From Nonomuraea gerenzanensis (GTDB taxonomy: Bacteria > Actinomycetota > Actinomycetes > Streptosporangiales > Streptosporangiaceae): 64,000 nt of DNA. Under the pieces are notes generated by a model, which was not told where the DNA came from, searched no databases, and saw nothing but the letters and a program-made list of their open reading frames with translations. Shown piece by piece: positions 8,493-16,688 of this stretch. The stretch covers positions 8,804,001-8,868,000 of the forward strand of contig NZ_CP084058.1 of the NCBI RefSeq assembly GCF_020215645.1, in the 5' to 3' direction. Each line of letters starts with the position of its first letter. Positions within the stretch are counted from its first letter, which is position 1. A program made the translations under genes and the position numbers.

Positions 8493-8549
8493 GGCACCCA
8501 ACGGTATTTCGCAGTGACTCTACGGGACAGCTTACGTCCCGGACCTGCC

Positions 8550-8924
8550 CTAGTCGTCGTCGACGATGCGCGCGCCCAGCGGGAGGAGGGAGACCGGGAT
8601 GAGCTTGATGTTCGCCACGCCCATCGGGATGCCGATGATGGAGATGAACAGGGGGATCGAGGTGACCACGTGGCCGATGGCCAGCCAGATGCCGGCGACC
8701 AGGAACCAGATGATGTTGCCCAGGAGTGAGAGGACACCGGCGTCCGGGTCGCGGACCACGGTGCGGCCGAACGGCCACAGCGCGTACTTCGCGATTCTGA
8801 ACGAGGCGATGCCGAACGGGATCGTGATGATGAGGATGCAGCAGATGATGCCCGCCAGCGCGTAGCCCATCGCCAGCCAGATCCCCGCGAACACCAGCCA
8901 GATGATGTTCAGGATTGTGCGCAT
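8550..8924 (-). CDS. YccF domain membrane protein (DUF307)
   Basis: 124 aa. Two copies of the YccF repeat: IIWLVFAGIWLAMGYALAG...PFGIASFRIA (residues 6-46) and IIWFLVAGIWLAIGHV...GIPMGVANIKL (residues 70-108), each with two membrane helices. Start ATG 8924 gives the family's standard N-terminus MRTILNIIW; a GTG two codons upstream is possible. Function unknown; the family is widespread in bacteria as a small inner-membrane protein. Confidence 0.9.
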   Translation of the reverse strand: MRTILNIIWLVFAGIWLAMGYALAGIICCILIITIPFGIASFRIAKYALWPFGRTVVRDPDAGVLSLLGNIIWFLVAGIWLAIGHVVTSIPLFISIIGIPMGVANIKLIPVSLLPLGARIVDDD

Positions 8925-8957
8925 GCTCACAGCATGTCACGGATCATGAGGCGAGCG

Positions 8958-9752
8958 TCATCCGGAATGACCCCGATCAACCCCTGACATCGGGCTCCGG
9001 CCCTTTCCGGGTGGCCCGGCGAAACACTGCGCGATCCGCATCCAGGACCGCGCGGGCTCGCCCGTCAGCTCCAGGCCGGTGTCCGACAGGTGGATGCGCT
9101 GGGTGACGGCCAGGCAGAAGTCGAGCACGGTGCCGCGGACGAGGGAGGCGGCCCCGGCCGGGCCGGCCGTCCAGGTGCCGCCGTCCGGCAGGGCCAGCTC
9201 CACGCGTACGGGCTCCTCGGGGACGGGCAGGCCGCGCACGGCGAAGCTGTACGGGCGGGCCCTGAAGCCCATCGTGGCCACGTGCCGCAGCCGCGCCGTC
9301 GGCTCCCTGACGACGCCGAGCGCGTCGGCCACGTCCTGGCCGTGCGCCCACGTCTCCATCAGCCGCGCGGTGACGAACGAGGCGGCCGACATCGCCGGGC
9401 CGAACCACGGCACGCGGTCGCGGGCGCCGAGCGTGGCGAAGACCTCCAGGCTGTGCGCCCGGGACGCGCGGAACCAGGCGTGCAGCTCCCGCGGCGCGCT
9501 CCCGCGCGACTGCGCCGCGACGTCGTCCACGGAGGTGAACCGCCGCACCCAGTCAGGGAAGCCTTCGGGGTCGCCCGCCGCCCGGACGGCGGCGTCGTCG
9601 AACCAGGCCAGATGGCTCACCTGGTCGCGGACCGCCCACCCCTCGGCGGGTGTGGGCCGCTCCCAGTCGTCGTCGGAGAGGGGCTGCAGCAGGGCTTCGA
9701 AGGACGCGGTCTCGGCACGCAGATCGTCGAGCAACTCGGCCATGAGGTCCAC
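8958..9752 (-). CDS. TIGR03084-type mycothiol-dependent isomerase-like protein
   Basis: 264 aa, related to the maleylpyruvate isomerase/DinB superfamily of actinobacteria. N-terminal four-helix part has the metal-binding pattern: DQVSHLAWFDDAA near residues 44-56 and a later METWAHGQDVADAL (about 132-145), giving the H...H-x3-D triad. The C-terminal part is an SCP2-like beta domain. Substrate unknown; relatives use mycothiol or bind metal. It is divergent from the small Cys-rich gene at 9791, with only 38 bases between the starts, so the two may share a control region. Confidence 0.8.
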   Translation of the reverse strand: MDLMAELLDDLRAETASFEALLQPLSDDDWERPTPAEGWAVRDQVSHLAWFDDAAVRAAGDPEGFPDWVRRFTSVDDVAAQSRGSAPRELHAWFRASRAHSLEVFATLGARDRVPWFGPAMSAASFVTARLMETWAHGQDVADALGVVREPTARLRHVATMGFRARPYSFAVRGLPVPEEPVRVELALPDGGTWTAGPAGAASLVRGTVLDFCLAVTQRIHLSDTGLELTGEPARSWMRIAQCFAGPPGKGRSPMSGVDRGHSG

Positions 9753-9790
9753 GCGCGCCAGCCTAACCGGAACGACGTTCTGGGAGAATA

Positions 9791-9925
9791 ATGCTTAACG
9801 TGATCTGCGACAGCTGTAAGGACAAACGCCACGAGGACTGCCGCGGCGGCTCCTGGTGCGACTGCCAGCACAAGGAGCAGGCGCTGCCGGAGGAGTCGGA
9901 GCTCGACTGGCCCCGGCAGGGCTGA
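9791..9925 (+). CDS. 44-residue cysteine-rich protein
   Basis: Begins MLNVICDSCKDKRHEDC and ends LDWPRQG. Five cysteines occur as C6-x2-C9, C17 and C23-x-C25, with H14 and H27, consistent with one or two zinc sites. GGGAG stands four to five bases before ATG 9791. It is too short for most gene finders. It lies between a divergent mycothiol-type gene and the cysteine-controlled sulfur operon, so a thiol or metal role is tempting but unproven. Confidence 0.6.
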   Translation: MLNVICDSCKDKRHEDCRGGSWCDCQHKEQALPEESELDWPRQG

Positions 9926-9969
9926 AGGCCAGGCAGAGGGGGCCACTATCCCACACTCTGGACCCGGTA

Positions 9970-9998
9970 TTGGACATCTCGGACAGCCGGAGTAGTCT
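9970..9998 (+). promoter_or_regulatory. Leaderless promoter for the sulfur operon leader peptide
   Basis: TTGGAC (9970-9975), 17 bases, TAGTCT (9993-9998), then six bases to ATG 10005. This places the transcription start on or next to the A of the start codon, so the leader peptide would be translated from a leaderless mRNA. Confidence 0.65.
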
Positions 9999-10004
9999 CG
10001 AAGC

Positions 10005-10088
10005 ATGCCAGCGGACCCCATGCTCGTCGGTCGACGACACGTCGATCTTCAGCGTGTCCGCAGTGCCATCTGTTGCGACGCCCGCTAA
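10005..10088 (+). CDS. Cysteine-responsive leader peptide of the sir operon
   Basis: 27 codons, MPADPMLVGRRHVDL then QRVRSAICCDAR, stop TAA. The HVDL core and terminal tandem cysteines are the signature of actinobacterial leader peptides found upstream of sulfur-assimilation genes. In mycobacteria, leaderless polycysteine ORFs of this kind are reported to act as cysteine attenuators: a ribosome pausing at Cys codons when cysteine is scarce opens the downstream ribosome site. The promoter spacing here predicts a leaderless start. A second in-frame ATG at 10020 would give 22 residues. About 110 bases separate its stop from sir. Confidence 0.8.
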   Translation: MPADPMLVGRRHVDLQRVRSAICCDAR

Positions 10089-10199
10089 CCCATCTCGATT
10101 TCTACCGCTGAGCGCGTCGCACTCCATCCTCTCCAGCCCTGCCCTTCGATGATGAAGGCAGGAGGACGTTGCGCGCGCCCATGATCCGAAGGACGCGCA

Positions 10200-11888
10200 A
10201 TGAGCACCCCTGCCAGCCGCACTCCTGCCAGCCGGCACCACAAGCGCCCGCGCGGCGAAGGCCAGTGGGCCCTTGGCTACCGTGAGCCGCTCAACAAGAA
10301 CGAAGAGAACAAGAAGAACGACGACGGTCTCAACGTCCGCCAGCGCATCATCGACATCTACTCCAAGCGGGGCTTCGACTCGATCGACCCGGCCGACCTG
10401 CGTGGCCGCATGCGGTGGTACGGCCTCTACACCCAGCGCAAGCCGGGGATCGACGGTGGCAAGACGGCGGTGCTCGAGCCGGAGGAGCTCGACGACAGCT
10501 ACTTCATGCTGCGGGTGCGCATCGACGGCGGGCAGCTCGACCTGGCCCAGCTCCGCACGATCGCCGACATCTCCAACGACTACGCCCGCGGCACCGCCGA
10601 CATCACCGACCGGCAGAACATCCAGCTCCACTGGGTGGAGATCGAGTCGGTGCCCGACATCTGGGAGCGGCTGGAGGCCGTGGGGCTGTCCACCACCGAG
10701 GCGTGCGGCGACACCCCGCGCGTGATCATGGGCTGCCCGCTGGCCGGCATCGACACCGACGAGGTGCTCGACGCCACCCCGCAGATCAGCGAGATCTACG
10801 ACCGGGTCGTCGGCAACCCCGCCTACTCGAACCTGCCGCGCAAGTTCAAGACGGCGCTGAGCGGCTGCCCGGCGCACTGCACCGTGCACGAGATCAACGA
10901 CGTGGCGTTCGTCGGCGTGGTGAACGAGCGCGGCGAGGCCGGCTACGACCTGTGGGTGGGCGGCGGCCTGTCGACCAACCCGATGCTGGGCAAGCGGCTC
11001 GGCGTGTTCGTCAGCCCCGAGAAGGCGGCCGACGTGCACGAGGGCGTCGTCGGGATCTTCCGCGACTACGGCTACCGGCGGCTGCGGCACCGGGCCAGGA
11101 TCAAGTTCCTGGTCAGCGACTGGGGGCCGGAGAAGTTCAGGGACATCCTGGAGACCGAGTACCTCAAGGAGAAGCTGCCCGACGGGCCCGCCCCGCAGCA
11201 GCCGCGCAGCAACCGGCGCGACCACGTGGGCGTCTTCCCGCAGAAGGACGGCAACTTCTACGTCGGCTTCGCGCCCAAGGTGGGCCGGGTCGACGGCGAC
11301 AAGCTGCACCTGATCGCCGACATCGCCGAGCGGCACGGCTCGAACCGGGTGCGCACCACGGTCGAGCAGAAGATGGTCATCCTCGACATCGCGCCCGAGC
11401 GGGTCGACTCCATCGTGGCCGAGCTGGAGGCCAACGACCTTCAGGTCAAGCCCTCCACGTTCCGCCGGCAGACGATGGCCTGCACCGGCATCGAGTACTG
11501 CAAGCTCGCCATCGTCGAGACCAAGGCCACCGCGATGGACCTGATCGACGAGCTGGAGCGGCGGCTGCCCGACTTCGACGAGCCGCTGACCATCAACCTC
11601 AACGGCTGCCCCAACTCCTGCGCCCGCATCCAGGTCGCCGACATCGGCCTGAAGGGCCAGCTCGTCGTGGACGAGAACGGCGACCAGGTCGAGGGCTTCC
11701 AGATCCACCTCGGTGGCTCGCTGGGGGTCAACGCCGGGTTCGGCAGGAAGGTCCGCGGCCTCAAGACCACCGCCAAGGCGCTGCCCGACTACGTGGCGCG
11801 CGTCGTGTCCAACTACGACAGCCAGAAGAAGGAAGGCGAGTCGTTCGCGGACTGGGTTCAGCGAGCAGACGAGGCCGACCTGAAATGA
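10200..11888 (+). CDS. sir: Ferredoxin-dependent sulfite reductase (nitrite/sulfite reductase family)
   Basis: 562 aa. Reduces sulfite to sulfide with siroheme and a [4Fe-4S] cluster. Two ferredoxin-like repeats and two siroheme domains are visible: first half YTQRKPGIDGGK and TDRQNIQLHWVEIE, second half with the cluster ligands C-x5-C (ACTGIEYCKLA) and C-x3-C (NGCPNSCAR). The product feeds cysteine synthesis. The neighbours (adenylylsulfate reductase and siroheme chelatase) and the cysteine leader peptide argue for sulfite rather than nitrite. Stop overlaps the next ATG by four bases. Confidence 0.95.
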   Translation: MSTPASRTPASRHHKRPRGEGQWALGYREPLNKNEENKKNDDGLNVRQRIIDIYSKRGFDSIDPADLRGRMRWYGLYTQRKPGIDGGKTAVLEPEELDDSYFMLRVRIDGGQLDLAQLRTIADISNDYARGTADITDRQNIQLHWVEIESVPDIWERLEAVGLSTTEACGDTPRVIMGCPLAGIDTDEVLDATPQISEIYDRVVGNPAYSNLPRKFKTALSGCPAHCTVHEINDVAFVGVVNERGEAGYDLWVGGGLSTNPMLGKRLGVFVSPEKAADVHEGVVGIFRDYGYRRLRHRARIKFLVSDWGPEKFRDILETEYLKEKLPDGPAPQQPRSNRRDHVGVFPQKDGNFYVGFAPKVGRVDGDKLHLIADIAERHGSNRVRTTVEQKMVILDIAPERVDSIVAELEANDLQVKPSTFRRQTMACTGIEYCKLAIVETKATAMDLIDELERRLPDFDEPLTINLNGCPNSCARIQVADIGLKGQLVVDENGDQVEGFQIHLGGSLGVNAGFGRKVRGLKTTAKALPDYVARVVSNYDSQKKEGESFADWVQRADEADLK

Positions 11889-12028
11889 CCACACGAGCGG
11901 TTCCCTTCCACTGCCCCTACTGCGGCGAAGAAGACCTTGAACCCTACGAGGGAGACGGCGGCTGGTACTGCCGCGCCTGCGCTCGTGCCTTCAAGCTGAA
12001 ATTCCTTGGAATCGGAGTGAAGATATGA
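11885..12028 (+). CDS. 47-residue zinc-ribbon protein between sir and cysH
   Basis: MTTRAVPFHCPYCGEEDL, then GGWYCRACARAFKLKFLGIG. Two C-x2-C knuckles (CPYC, CRAC) about 20 residues apart form a rubredoxin-like or zinc-ribbon fold. It is locked into the operon by ATGA overlaps on both sides (11885 and 12025). From memory, Streptomyces sulfate-reduction operons carry a small ORF at the same place, which would suggest a conserved accessory of the pathway, for example a redox partner or assembly factor. No function is known to me. Confidence 0.85.
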   Translation: MTTRAVPFHCPYCGEEDLEPYEGDGGWYCRACARAFKLKFLGIGVKI

Positions 12029-12753
12029 CGCTGGTCGACATAGAGGTCGGGCTCAGACAGCAGCGTGGCACGCTCGACCTCCAGGACATCGTCGAGTCCG
12101 CCGCCGAGTTCCTGGAGGGCGCCCCCGCGCGCGAGATCATCCGCTGGGCGGCGGCCACGTTCGGCGACCGGCTGTGCCTGACCTCCTCGATGAGCGACGC
12201 CCTGCTCATCGACCTGGTCAGCCGGGTCAAGCCCGGCGTGGACGTGTTGTTCATCGACACCGGCTACCACTTCGCCGAGACCATCGGCACGCGGGACGCC
12301 GTGCAGCAGGTCTATGACGTCAACGTGATCGACATCAAGCCGTCGCGGACGGTCGCGGAGCAGGACCGCGACCTCGGGCCGCGCCTGTTCGGCCGCAACC
12401 CGGACCTGTGCTGCTACCTGCGCAAGGTGGAGCCGCTGAACCGGGCGCTGGAGCCGTACCTGGCGTGGATCTCCGGCATCCGCCGCGACGAGTCGCCCAG
12501 CCGGACCGGCACCAAGGTCGTGGAGTGGGACGCCAAGCGGCAGATGGTGAAGGTCAACCCGATCGCCTCCTGGACGCAGGAGGACGTGGACAACTACATC
12601 GCCGACAACGGGGTGCTGATCAACCCGTTGCACTACGACAACTACCCCTCGATCGGCTGCGCCCCGTGCACGCGGCAGGTCGCCGAGGGTGAGGATCCGC
12701 GCAGCGGACGCTGGGCGGGCCTGGGGAAGGTCGAATGCGGCATTCACCTGTGA
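12025..12753 (+). CDS. cysH: Assimilatory adenylyl-sulfate (APS) reductase
   Basis: 242 aa. PP-loop fold with SSMSDALLIDLV in place of the nucleotide loop. The four cluster cysteines are present, LCCYLRK near residue 131 and GCAPC near residue 212, which marks the [4Fe-4S] APS-type enzyme rather than the cluster-free PAPS type. The catalytic cysteine is in the terminal KVECGIHL. It therefore works without APS kinase, delivering sulfite to the co-transcribed sulfite reductase. ATP sulfurylase genes (cysD/cysN) are not in this window. Confidence 0.94.
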   Translation: MTLVDIEVGLRQQRGTLDLQDIVESAAEFLEGAPAREIIRWAAATFGDRLCLTSSMSDALLIDLVSRVKPGVDVLFIDTGYHFAETIGTRDAVQQVYDVNVIDIKPSRTVAEQDRDLGPRLFGRNPDLCCYLRKVEPLNRALEPYLAWISGIRRDESPSRTGTKVVEWDAKRQMVKVNPIASWTQEDVDNYIADNGVLINPLHYDNYPSIGCAPCTRQVAEGEDPRSGRWAGLGKVECGIHL

Positions 12754-13511
12754 TCCCCAGCGGGGGACCCGTCCCGTTGGCAGGCGGGACGGCCCCCGGC
12801 CGCGTGCCACTGGTGGCGGTGGCGCACGGGTCACGTGACCCGCGCGCCGCCGCCACCGTGGCCGCGTTGCTCGACCGGGTGCCGCTGGACGTGCGGGTGG
12901 CCTACCTGGACCACTGCGCCCCGACCCTCGGCCAGGCCCTCACCGGCCTGCGCGAGGCCGTGGTGCTGCCTCTGCTGCTCACCGAGGCCTACCACAGCCG
13001 GGTGGACCTGCCTGCGGCGCTGAACGAGGTGCGTGCGCGCGAGCCCCGGCTGCGCGTCCGCTACGGGCACACGCTGGGCCCGCACCCGCTCCTGCTGACC
13101 GCGCTGGAGCGGCGGCTGGGCGAGGCGGGCGTGCCGGCGGGCGACCCCGACACGGCGGTGGTGCTGGTGTCGGCGGGCTCCAGCGACGCGCGGGCCAACG
13201 CGGTGGTCGCGGAGACCGCGCGGGCGTGGCGGCGGTCCGGCTGGTGGACCGTCACCCCCGCCTACGCCTCCGCCGCCTCCCCCACCCCGGCCGAGGCCGT
13301 CGCCTCGCTGGTGCGGGCGGGGGCGCCTCGGGTGGTCGTGGCGCCGTACCTGCTGGCTCCGGGGTACTTCGCCGACAAGGTGCGCCGCGACACGCTGGCG
13401 GCTGGGGCGTCGCTGGTGGCCGATGTGCTGGGGGCTTCACCCGAGCTGGTGGACGTGCTGCTGGAACGGTACGAGGCCGCACAGCGCCAGCCGGTCACCC
13501 TGGCGGGCTGA
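12735..13511 (+). CDS. Sirohydrochlorin chelatase (CbiX/SirB family)
   Basis: 258 aa. Inserts iron into sirohydrochlorin to make siroheme, the cofactor of the upstream reductase. Two-lobe chelatase fold with the metal-binding histidine in VAVAHGSRDPRA (about residue 31) and in the segment LLLTEAYHSRVDLP (about residue 89). ATG 12735 has GGGGAAGG five bases upstream and overlaps cysH by 19 bases. Downstream in-frame GTGs would remove the overlap but lose the good ribosome site. Confidence 0.88.
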   Translation: MRHSPVIPSGGPVPLAGGTAPGRVPLVAVAHGSRDPRAAATVAALLDRVPLDVRVAYLDHCAPTLGQALTGLREAVVLPLLLTEAYHSRVDLPAALNEVRAREPRLRVRYGHTLGPHPLLLTALERRLGEAGVPAGDPDTAVVLVSAGSSDARANAVVAETARAWRRSGWWTVTPAYASAASPTPAEAVASLVRAGAPRVVVAPYLLAPGYFADKVRRDTLAAGASLVADVLGASPELVDVLLERYEAAQRQPVTLAG

Positions 13512-13514
13512 GCC

Positions 13515-13537
13515 TGGGCGGCGCCCCGGGCCGCCCA
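13515..13537 (+). terminator. Hairpin after the sulfur operon
   Basis: TGGGCGGC and GCCGCCCA, perfect 8-bp stem with a 7-base GC loop, starting three bases after the chelatase stop. There is no U-tract. Confidence 0.5.
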
Positions 13538-13636
13538 CGGGGACGCCGGCCGTGGTGGCCAGTGTGGCGCAGCGGTGCGGCGCGGATCACGTGGCCGCGC
13601 CAGGCGGTGCGGCCGCCGCAGCGGCGCGGTGGGGTG

Positions 13637-14353
13637 TCAGAGGCCGAGGTGGCGGTGCTGGTCGCGGATCTGGCGGCGCAGTTCGCGCTCCTGACCGCGG
13701 ATCTGGCGCCCGATCTCGCGCCAGTCCTCCCCGTGCAACCGCCGCCAGTGCTCGCGCCACGCCGCGAAGCCGCGCTGGAGCGGCTGCGCCTGCGAGTCGC
13801 CGATCACCTTGACGTCGCCCATCACGGCGTACGCCTGCACCCGCACCACAGGCACGTTCATCCCCGGCGGCGCCTGCTGGACGTTCACCTTCTTGTCGCC
13901 CATGACCGCCATCCCGTCGAGGTCCACGTACACCCCGTCAGGCACGATGATCTTGACGTCGCCCATGACGGAGACGGCCAGGATCTCCACCCGGTCCGTG
14001 CGCACCTCCGCCTCGCGCAGGTCGAGCAGCACGTCCCCCATCACGGCGACGGCGCCGAGCTCCTGGTCGATGCGCCAGGTGCCGCGCCGCTTGGAGTCGC
14101 CCATGACGCCCACGAACCACCGCCGCTTCTTGCCCTGCGGCGCGGGCGCCTGCATGGGGGCGGCCACGCCGGCGCCGGGCAGGTCCTGGGTGAGCAGGGC
14201 CAGCTCGGCGTGGGTGGTCGCGGTGTAGGCGGCCTCCGTGCGGTCGGTCAGCTCGGCGAGCGTCAGACGGCCCTCGACCGAGGCGACACGGAGCTGCTCG
14301 ACGACGGCCTCGCGCTCGGCGTCCGACGCGCGGACCTCACCGGGATCAGTCAT
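13637..14353 (-). CDS. DUF1707 SHOCT-like protein with LiaF-type C-terminal domain
   Basis: 238 aa. N-terminal DUF1707 (RASDAEREAVVEQLRVASVEGRLTLAEL, residues 8-35, split here) is a short helical domain. The middle contains four VMGD turns (GVMGDSKR, AVMGDVLL, SVMGDVKI, AVMGDKKV, plus a fifth AVMGDVKV) typical of the beta-solenoid C-terminal domain of LiaF-like cell-wall-stress proteins. The end is Arg/Gln-rich and helical. There is no membrane helix. Likely an envelope-stress accessory; no partner gene is next to it. Confidence 0.82.
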   Translation of the reverse strand: MTDPGEVRASDAEREAVVEQLRVASVEGRLTLAELTDRTEAAYTATTHAELALLTQDLPGAGVAAPMQAPAPQGKKRRWFVGVMGDSKRRGTWRIDQELGAVAVMGDVLLDLREAEVRTDRVEILAVSVMGDVKIIVPDGVYVDLDGMAVMGDKKVNVQQAPPGMNVPVVRVQAYAVMGDVKVIGDSQAQPLQRGFAAWREHWRRLHGEDWREIGRQIRGQERELRRQIRDQHRHLGL

Positions 14354-14540
14354 ACTCGCAACATATCGCGTTTGGGGCCGGAAGCAGCATCCTCCTTGGG
14401 GAGGAATCCTGCCATCCGTCGAAACATGCACATTCGGGATGGAATCTGAACCGGTCCGTGGGCGGGGCACGTACCACGCGATGACACGGGGCCCCGGCCT
14501 TGGTCCGGGGCGCGGCCGGACCAGGCTAGGGTCCCTTGTC

Positions 14541-15905
14541 ATGCATGCAGAACAGCTCTACCGCGCGGCGTTGATCGGAGACATCGAGACCGTGGGCAAG
14601 CTGCTCGCCGGTGGCCTCGATCCCAACACGCCCAGCGAACGTCCGGAGGATGGCTCCGAGGAGGGCGGGCTGGCCCTGTGCGCGGCGGCCTCCCGTGACC
14701 GCACGGAGGTGATCACGGCCCTGCTGGCCGCCGGCGCCGACGTCAACGCCAGGGAGGACGGCGGCTGGACGGCGCTGCTGTGGGCCGCCGCCAACGGCCA
14801 CGCCGACGCCGCCAGGCTGCTCATCGAGGCGGGCGCCGAGGTGGACGTCACCAACGACGTCGGCGACACCCCGCTCACGCTCGCCGCCAGCCGTGGCGCG
14901 CCCGGCGTGGTGCAGGTGCTGCTGGAGGCGGGCGCCGACCACGAGAAGTACGACGGCGACGGCGACACGGCGCTGGAGGTCGCCCTCGGCTGGGCGGGCG
15001 TGCATCTGGAGAGCGCGCTGCTCGAGCAGATCGAGCAGGACGGCTGGGAGTACGTGGTGGCCCGCCAGTACGCCAAGGACGGCACGGAGCTGATCACCGT
15101 GGCCGGCCGCTCCGCCGACGGCGAGCAGAGCGAGCAGGTGCAGGCCCAGCGCGGCCACGCCGCCGTGGCGACCCTGCTGGAGGACGCGGCGGGCATCCAG
15201 TCGCCGGTGGAGCAGCTCGTGGCCAGGGCGCTGGCGCACCGCGACGTCGACGAGGACGCCGAGACCTGGTGGATCGTGGCCGACTCGCTGGGCAGGCGGG
15301 CCGACGACGAGACGTACGAGGCACTGGCCCGCCTGTGCGTGAGCGAGGACGCCAGGGAGCGCGAGTTCGGGGTGGACGCGATCGCGCAGTTCGGGTTCTC
15401 CGACGGGGAGAAGCCGTACCTGGAGCGGACGCTGCCGCTGCTGCAGAAGATGGTCACCACGGAGGGCAACCCGCAGGTGCTGCGCTCGGTGCTGGCCGCG
15501 CTCGGGCACCAGGGCGATCCGCGGGCGCTGCCGTACGTGCTGGACATCCTCGGCCGTCCCGGCCACAAGCGCACGATGACGGACGCGATCGCGCTGTCCG
15601 ACGTGCTGCCGCCGGACCATGAGGAGGGGCTGGCGCTGCTGATCTCCATGACCGAGGACGACGACTCGGAGATCCGCGACTGGGCCACCTCCGGCCTCGC
15701 CGGTCTGGCCGCCGACACGCCGCGGATCAGGGAGGCGCTCGCCGCCCGGCTGTCGGACCCTGACCTGCGTACCGTGGCCGAGGCCACGCGCGGCCTGGCC
15801 GACCGCGGCGACGAGCGGGCCGCGCAGGGGGTGGAGAGGGTGCTGGCGGAGAGCGACGACGAGTACGCCAGGGAGCTGGTCACCCGGCCCGCCGCGGAGT
15901 CCTGA
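14541..15905 (+). CDS. Ankyrin-repeat protein with C-terminal HEAT-like repeats
   Basis: 454 aa from ATG 14541 (the frame is open earlier but Arg/Pro-rich and uncoupled to any domain). Residues 1-150 hold about four ankyrin repeats (TEVITALLAAGADVNAREDG, GHADAARLLIEAGAEVD, and so on). Residues 250-450 are helical pairs of HEAT/PBS type (REFGVDAIAQFG, VLRSVLAALGHQGDPRAL). A scaffold or binding protein; the ligand is unknown. It stands alone and is transcribed toward the HD gene. Confidence 0.85.
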   Translation: MHAEQLYRAALIGDIETVGKLLAGGLDPNTPSERPEDGSEEGGLALCAAASRDRTEVITALLAAGADVNAREDGGWTALLWAAANGHADAARLLIEAGAEVDVTNDVGDTPLTLAASRGAPGVVQVLLEAGADHEKYDGDGDTALEVALGWAGVHLESALLEQIEQDGWEYVVARQYAKDGTELITVAGRSADGEQSEQVQAQRGHAAVATLLEDAAGIQSPVEQLVARALAHRDVDEDAETWWIVADSLGRRADDETYEALARLCVSEDAREREFGVDAIAQFGFSDGEKPYLERTLPLLQKMVTTEGNPQVLRSVLAALGHQGDPRALPYVLDILGRPGHKRTMTDAIALSDVLPPDHEEGLALLISMTEDDDSEIRDWATSGLAGLAADTPRIREALAARLSDPDLRTVAEATRGLADRGDERAAQGVERVLAESDDEYARELVTRPAAES

Positions 15906-15915
15906 CCCGCGGGGG

Positions 15916-16035
15916 GCTCGGTCGTCGTCGAGCACGCGGCTCAGTCCTGACGCGCACGGGCTCGGTCGCCGTCGAGCAGGCGGCGCGGTCCTGGGCCGCG
16001 CAGAGCTCAGTCGCCGTTGAGCACGCGGGTCACCC
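15916..16035. repeat. Three degenerate ~45-bp tandem copies of the HD gene's 3' end
   Basis: Copies start at 15916, 15960 and 16005 (period 44-45). Each begins GCTCGGTCGYCGTCGAGCA or a close variant, GCTCAGTCGCCGTTGAGCA in the third. The third copy is real coding sequence: it includes the TGA stop and last codons (VLNGD) of the HD gene on the minus strand. The two outer copies lie in the spacer beyond the stop, toward the convergent ankyrin gene. Confidence 0.75.
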
Positions 16036-16582
16036 AGTCGAGGGTCCCCGTGCTCAGGGCCTCCTCGGCCAGGCGCTTGCCCGTCTCGGTGGTGATCGCG
16101 GCCAGTGAGCTGTCGATCCAGCCCTGGACGTTCTGGTGGCCCTGCTCGCGGTACTCGACGGCCTGGATGAGGCACTCCAGCTTGTCGGCGTCGCGGGCGC
16201 AGACGGCTTCGAGGGTGGCCTTCTCCTCGTACTCGGCGACGGCGTCGCACACGACGGAGGCCACCTCCGCCGGCAGGCCGCGCACCTGGTCGGCGGTGAC
16301 GTCCTCGTTGGAGGCGGCCTTGAGATAGCGCTTGCCGATGTACGGGATGTCGGTGACGCGGGTCTCCTGCGTGTCGTGGAAGAGGCTCATGAACGCGGCC
16401 CGCTCCGGGTTGCCGCCCTCCATGCCGGCGATGACGGCCGCGATGACCGCCGCGCGGAAGGAGTGCTCGGCGATGCTCTCCGGATCGCGTACGCCCGCGA
16501 CCAGCCAGCCGGTTCGCTTGTAGCGCTTGAGCAGCCCGAACTCGTACAGAAACCCCGCCAGACCCGTCACGTCACCTGCCAC
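16007..16582 (-). CDS. HD-domain hydrolase (YfbR-like 5'-nucleotidase family)
   Basis: 191 aa from GTG 16582, chosen because AAGGGGG lies five bases upstream; the frame is open further up but without similarity. HD metal residues: AEHSFRAAV (first His), FHDTQETRVTD (His-Asp pair) and a later RDADKLECLIQ (Asp). The pattern matches the HD_3 / 5'-deoxynucleotidase group that dephosphorylates dNMPs, though the substrate is inferred only. Its 3' end is the source of the tandem repeats that follow. Confidence 0.85.
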   Translation of the reverse strand: MAGDVTGLAGFLYEFGLLKRYKRTGWLVAGVRDPESIAEHSFRAAVIAAVIAGMEGGNPERAAFMSLFHDTQETRVTDIPYIGKRYLKAASNEDVTADQVRGLPAEVASVVCDAVAEYEEKATLEAVCARDADKLECLIQAVEYREQGHQNVQGWIDSSLAAITTETGKRLAEEALSTGTLDWVTRVLNGD

Positions 16583-16638
16583 GAGGACCCCCTTCTCGTC
16601 ATGCGCGGAGTCTGATTCTTCCCCCGAAACCACAAGAC

Positions 16639-16672
16639 GAATGCCGTGACCGGCCGACTGGTCACGGCATTC
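16639..16672 (-). terminator. Terminator of the His-rich protein gene
   Basis: GAATGCCGTGACC and GGTCACGGCATTC form a perfect 13-bp stem with an 8-base loop. On the minus strand it is followed by GTCTTGTGGTTTCGG, moderately U-rich, so it most likely ends the leftward transcript of the His-rich gene before the HD gene. Confidence 0.8.
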
Positions 16673-16688
16673 GCCCAGGGCGTCGTGC

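Noticed and set aside
9795..11894. 699-codon open frame on the minus strand opposite sir
   Set aside because: It is antisense to a clearly coding sulfite reductase and has the Leu/Val/Asp/Gly-rich composition typical of shadow frames in GC-rich DNA.
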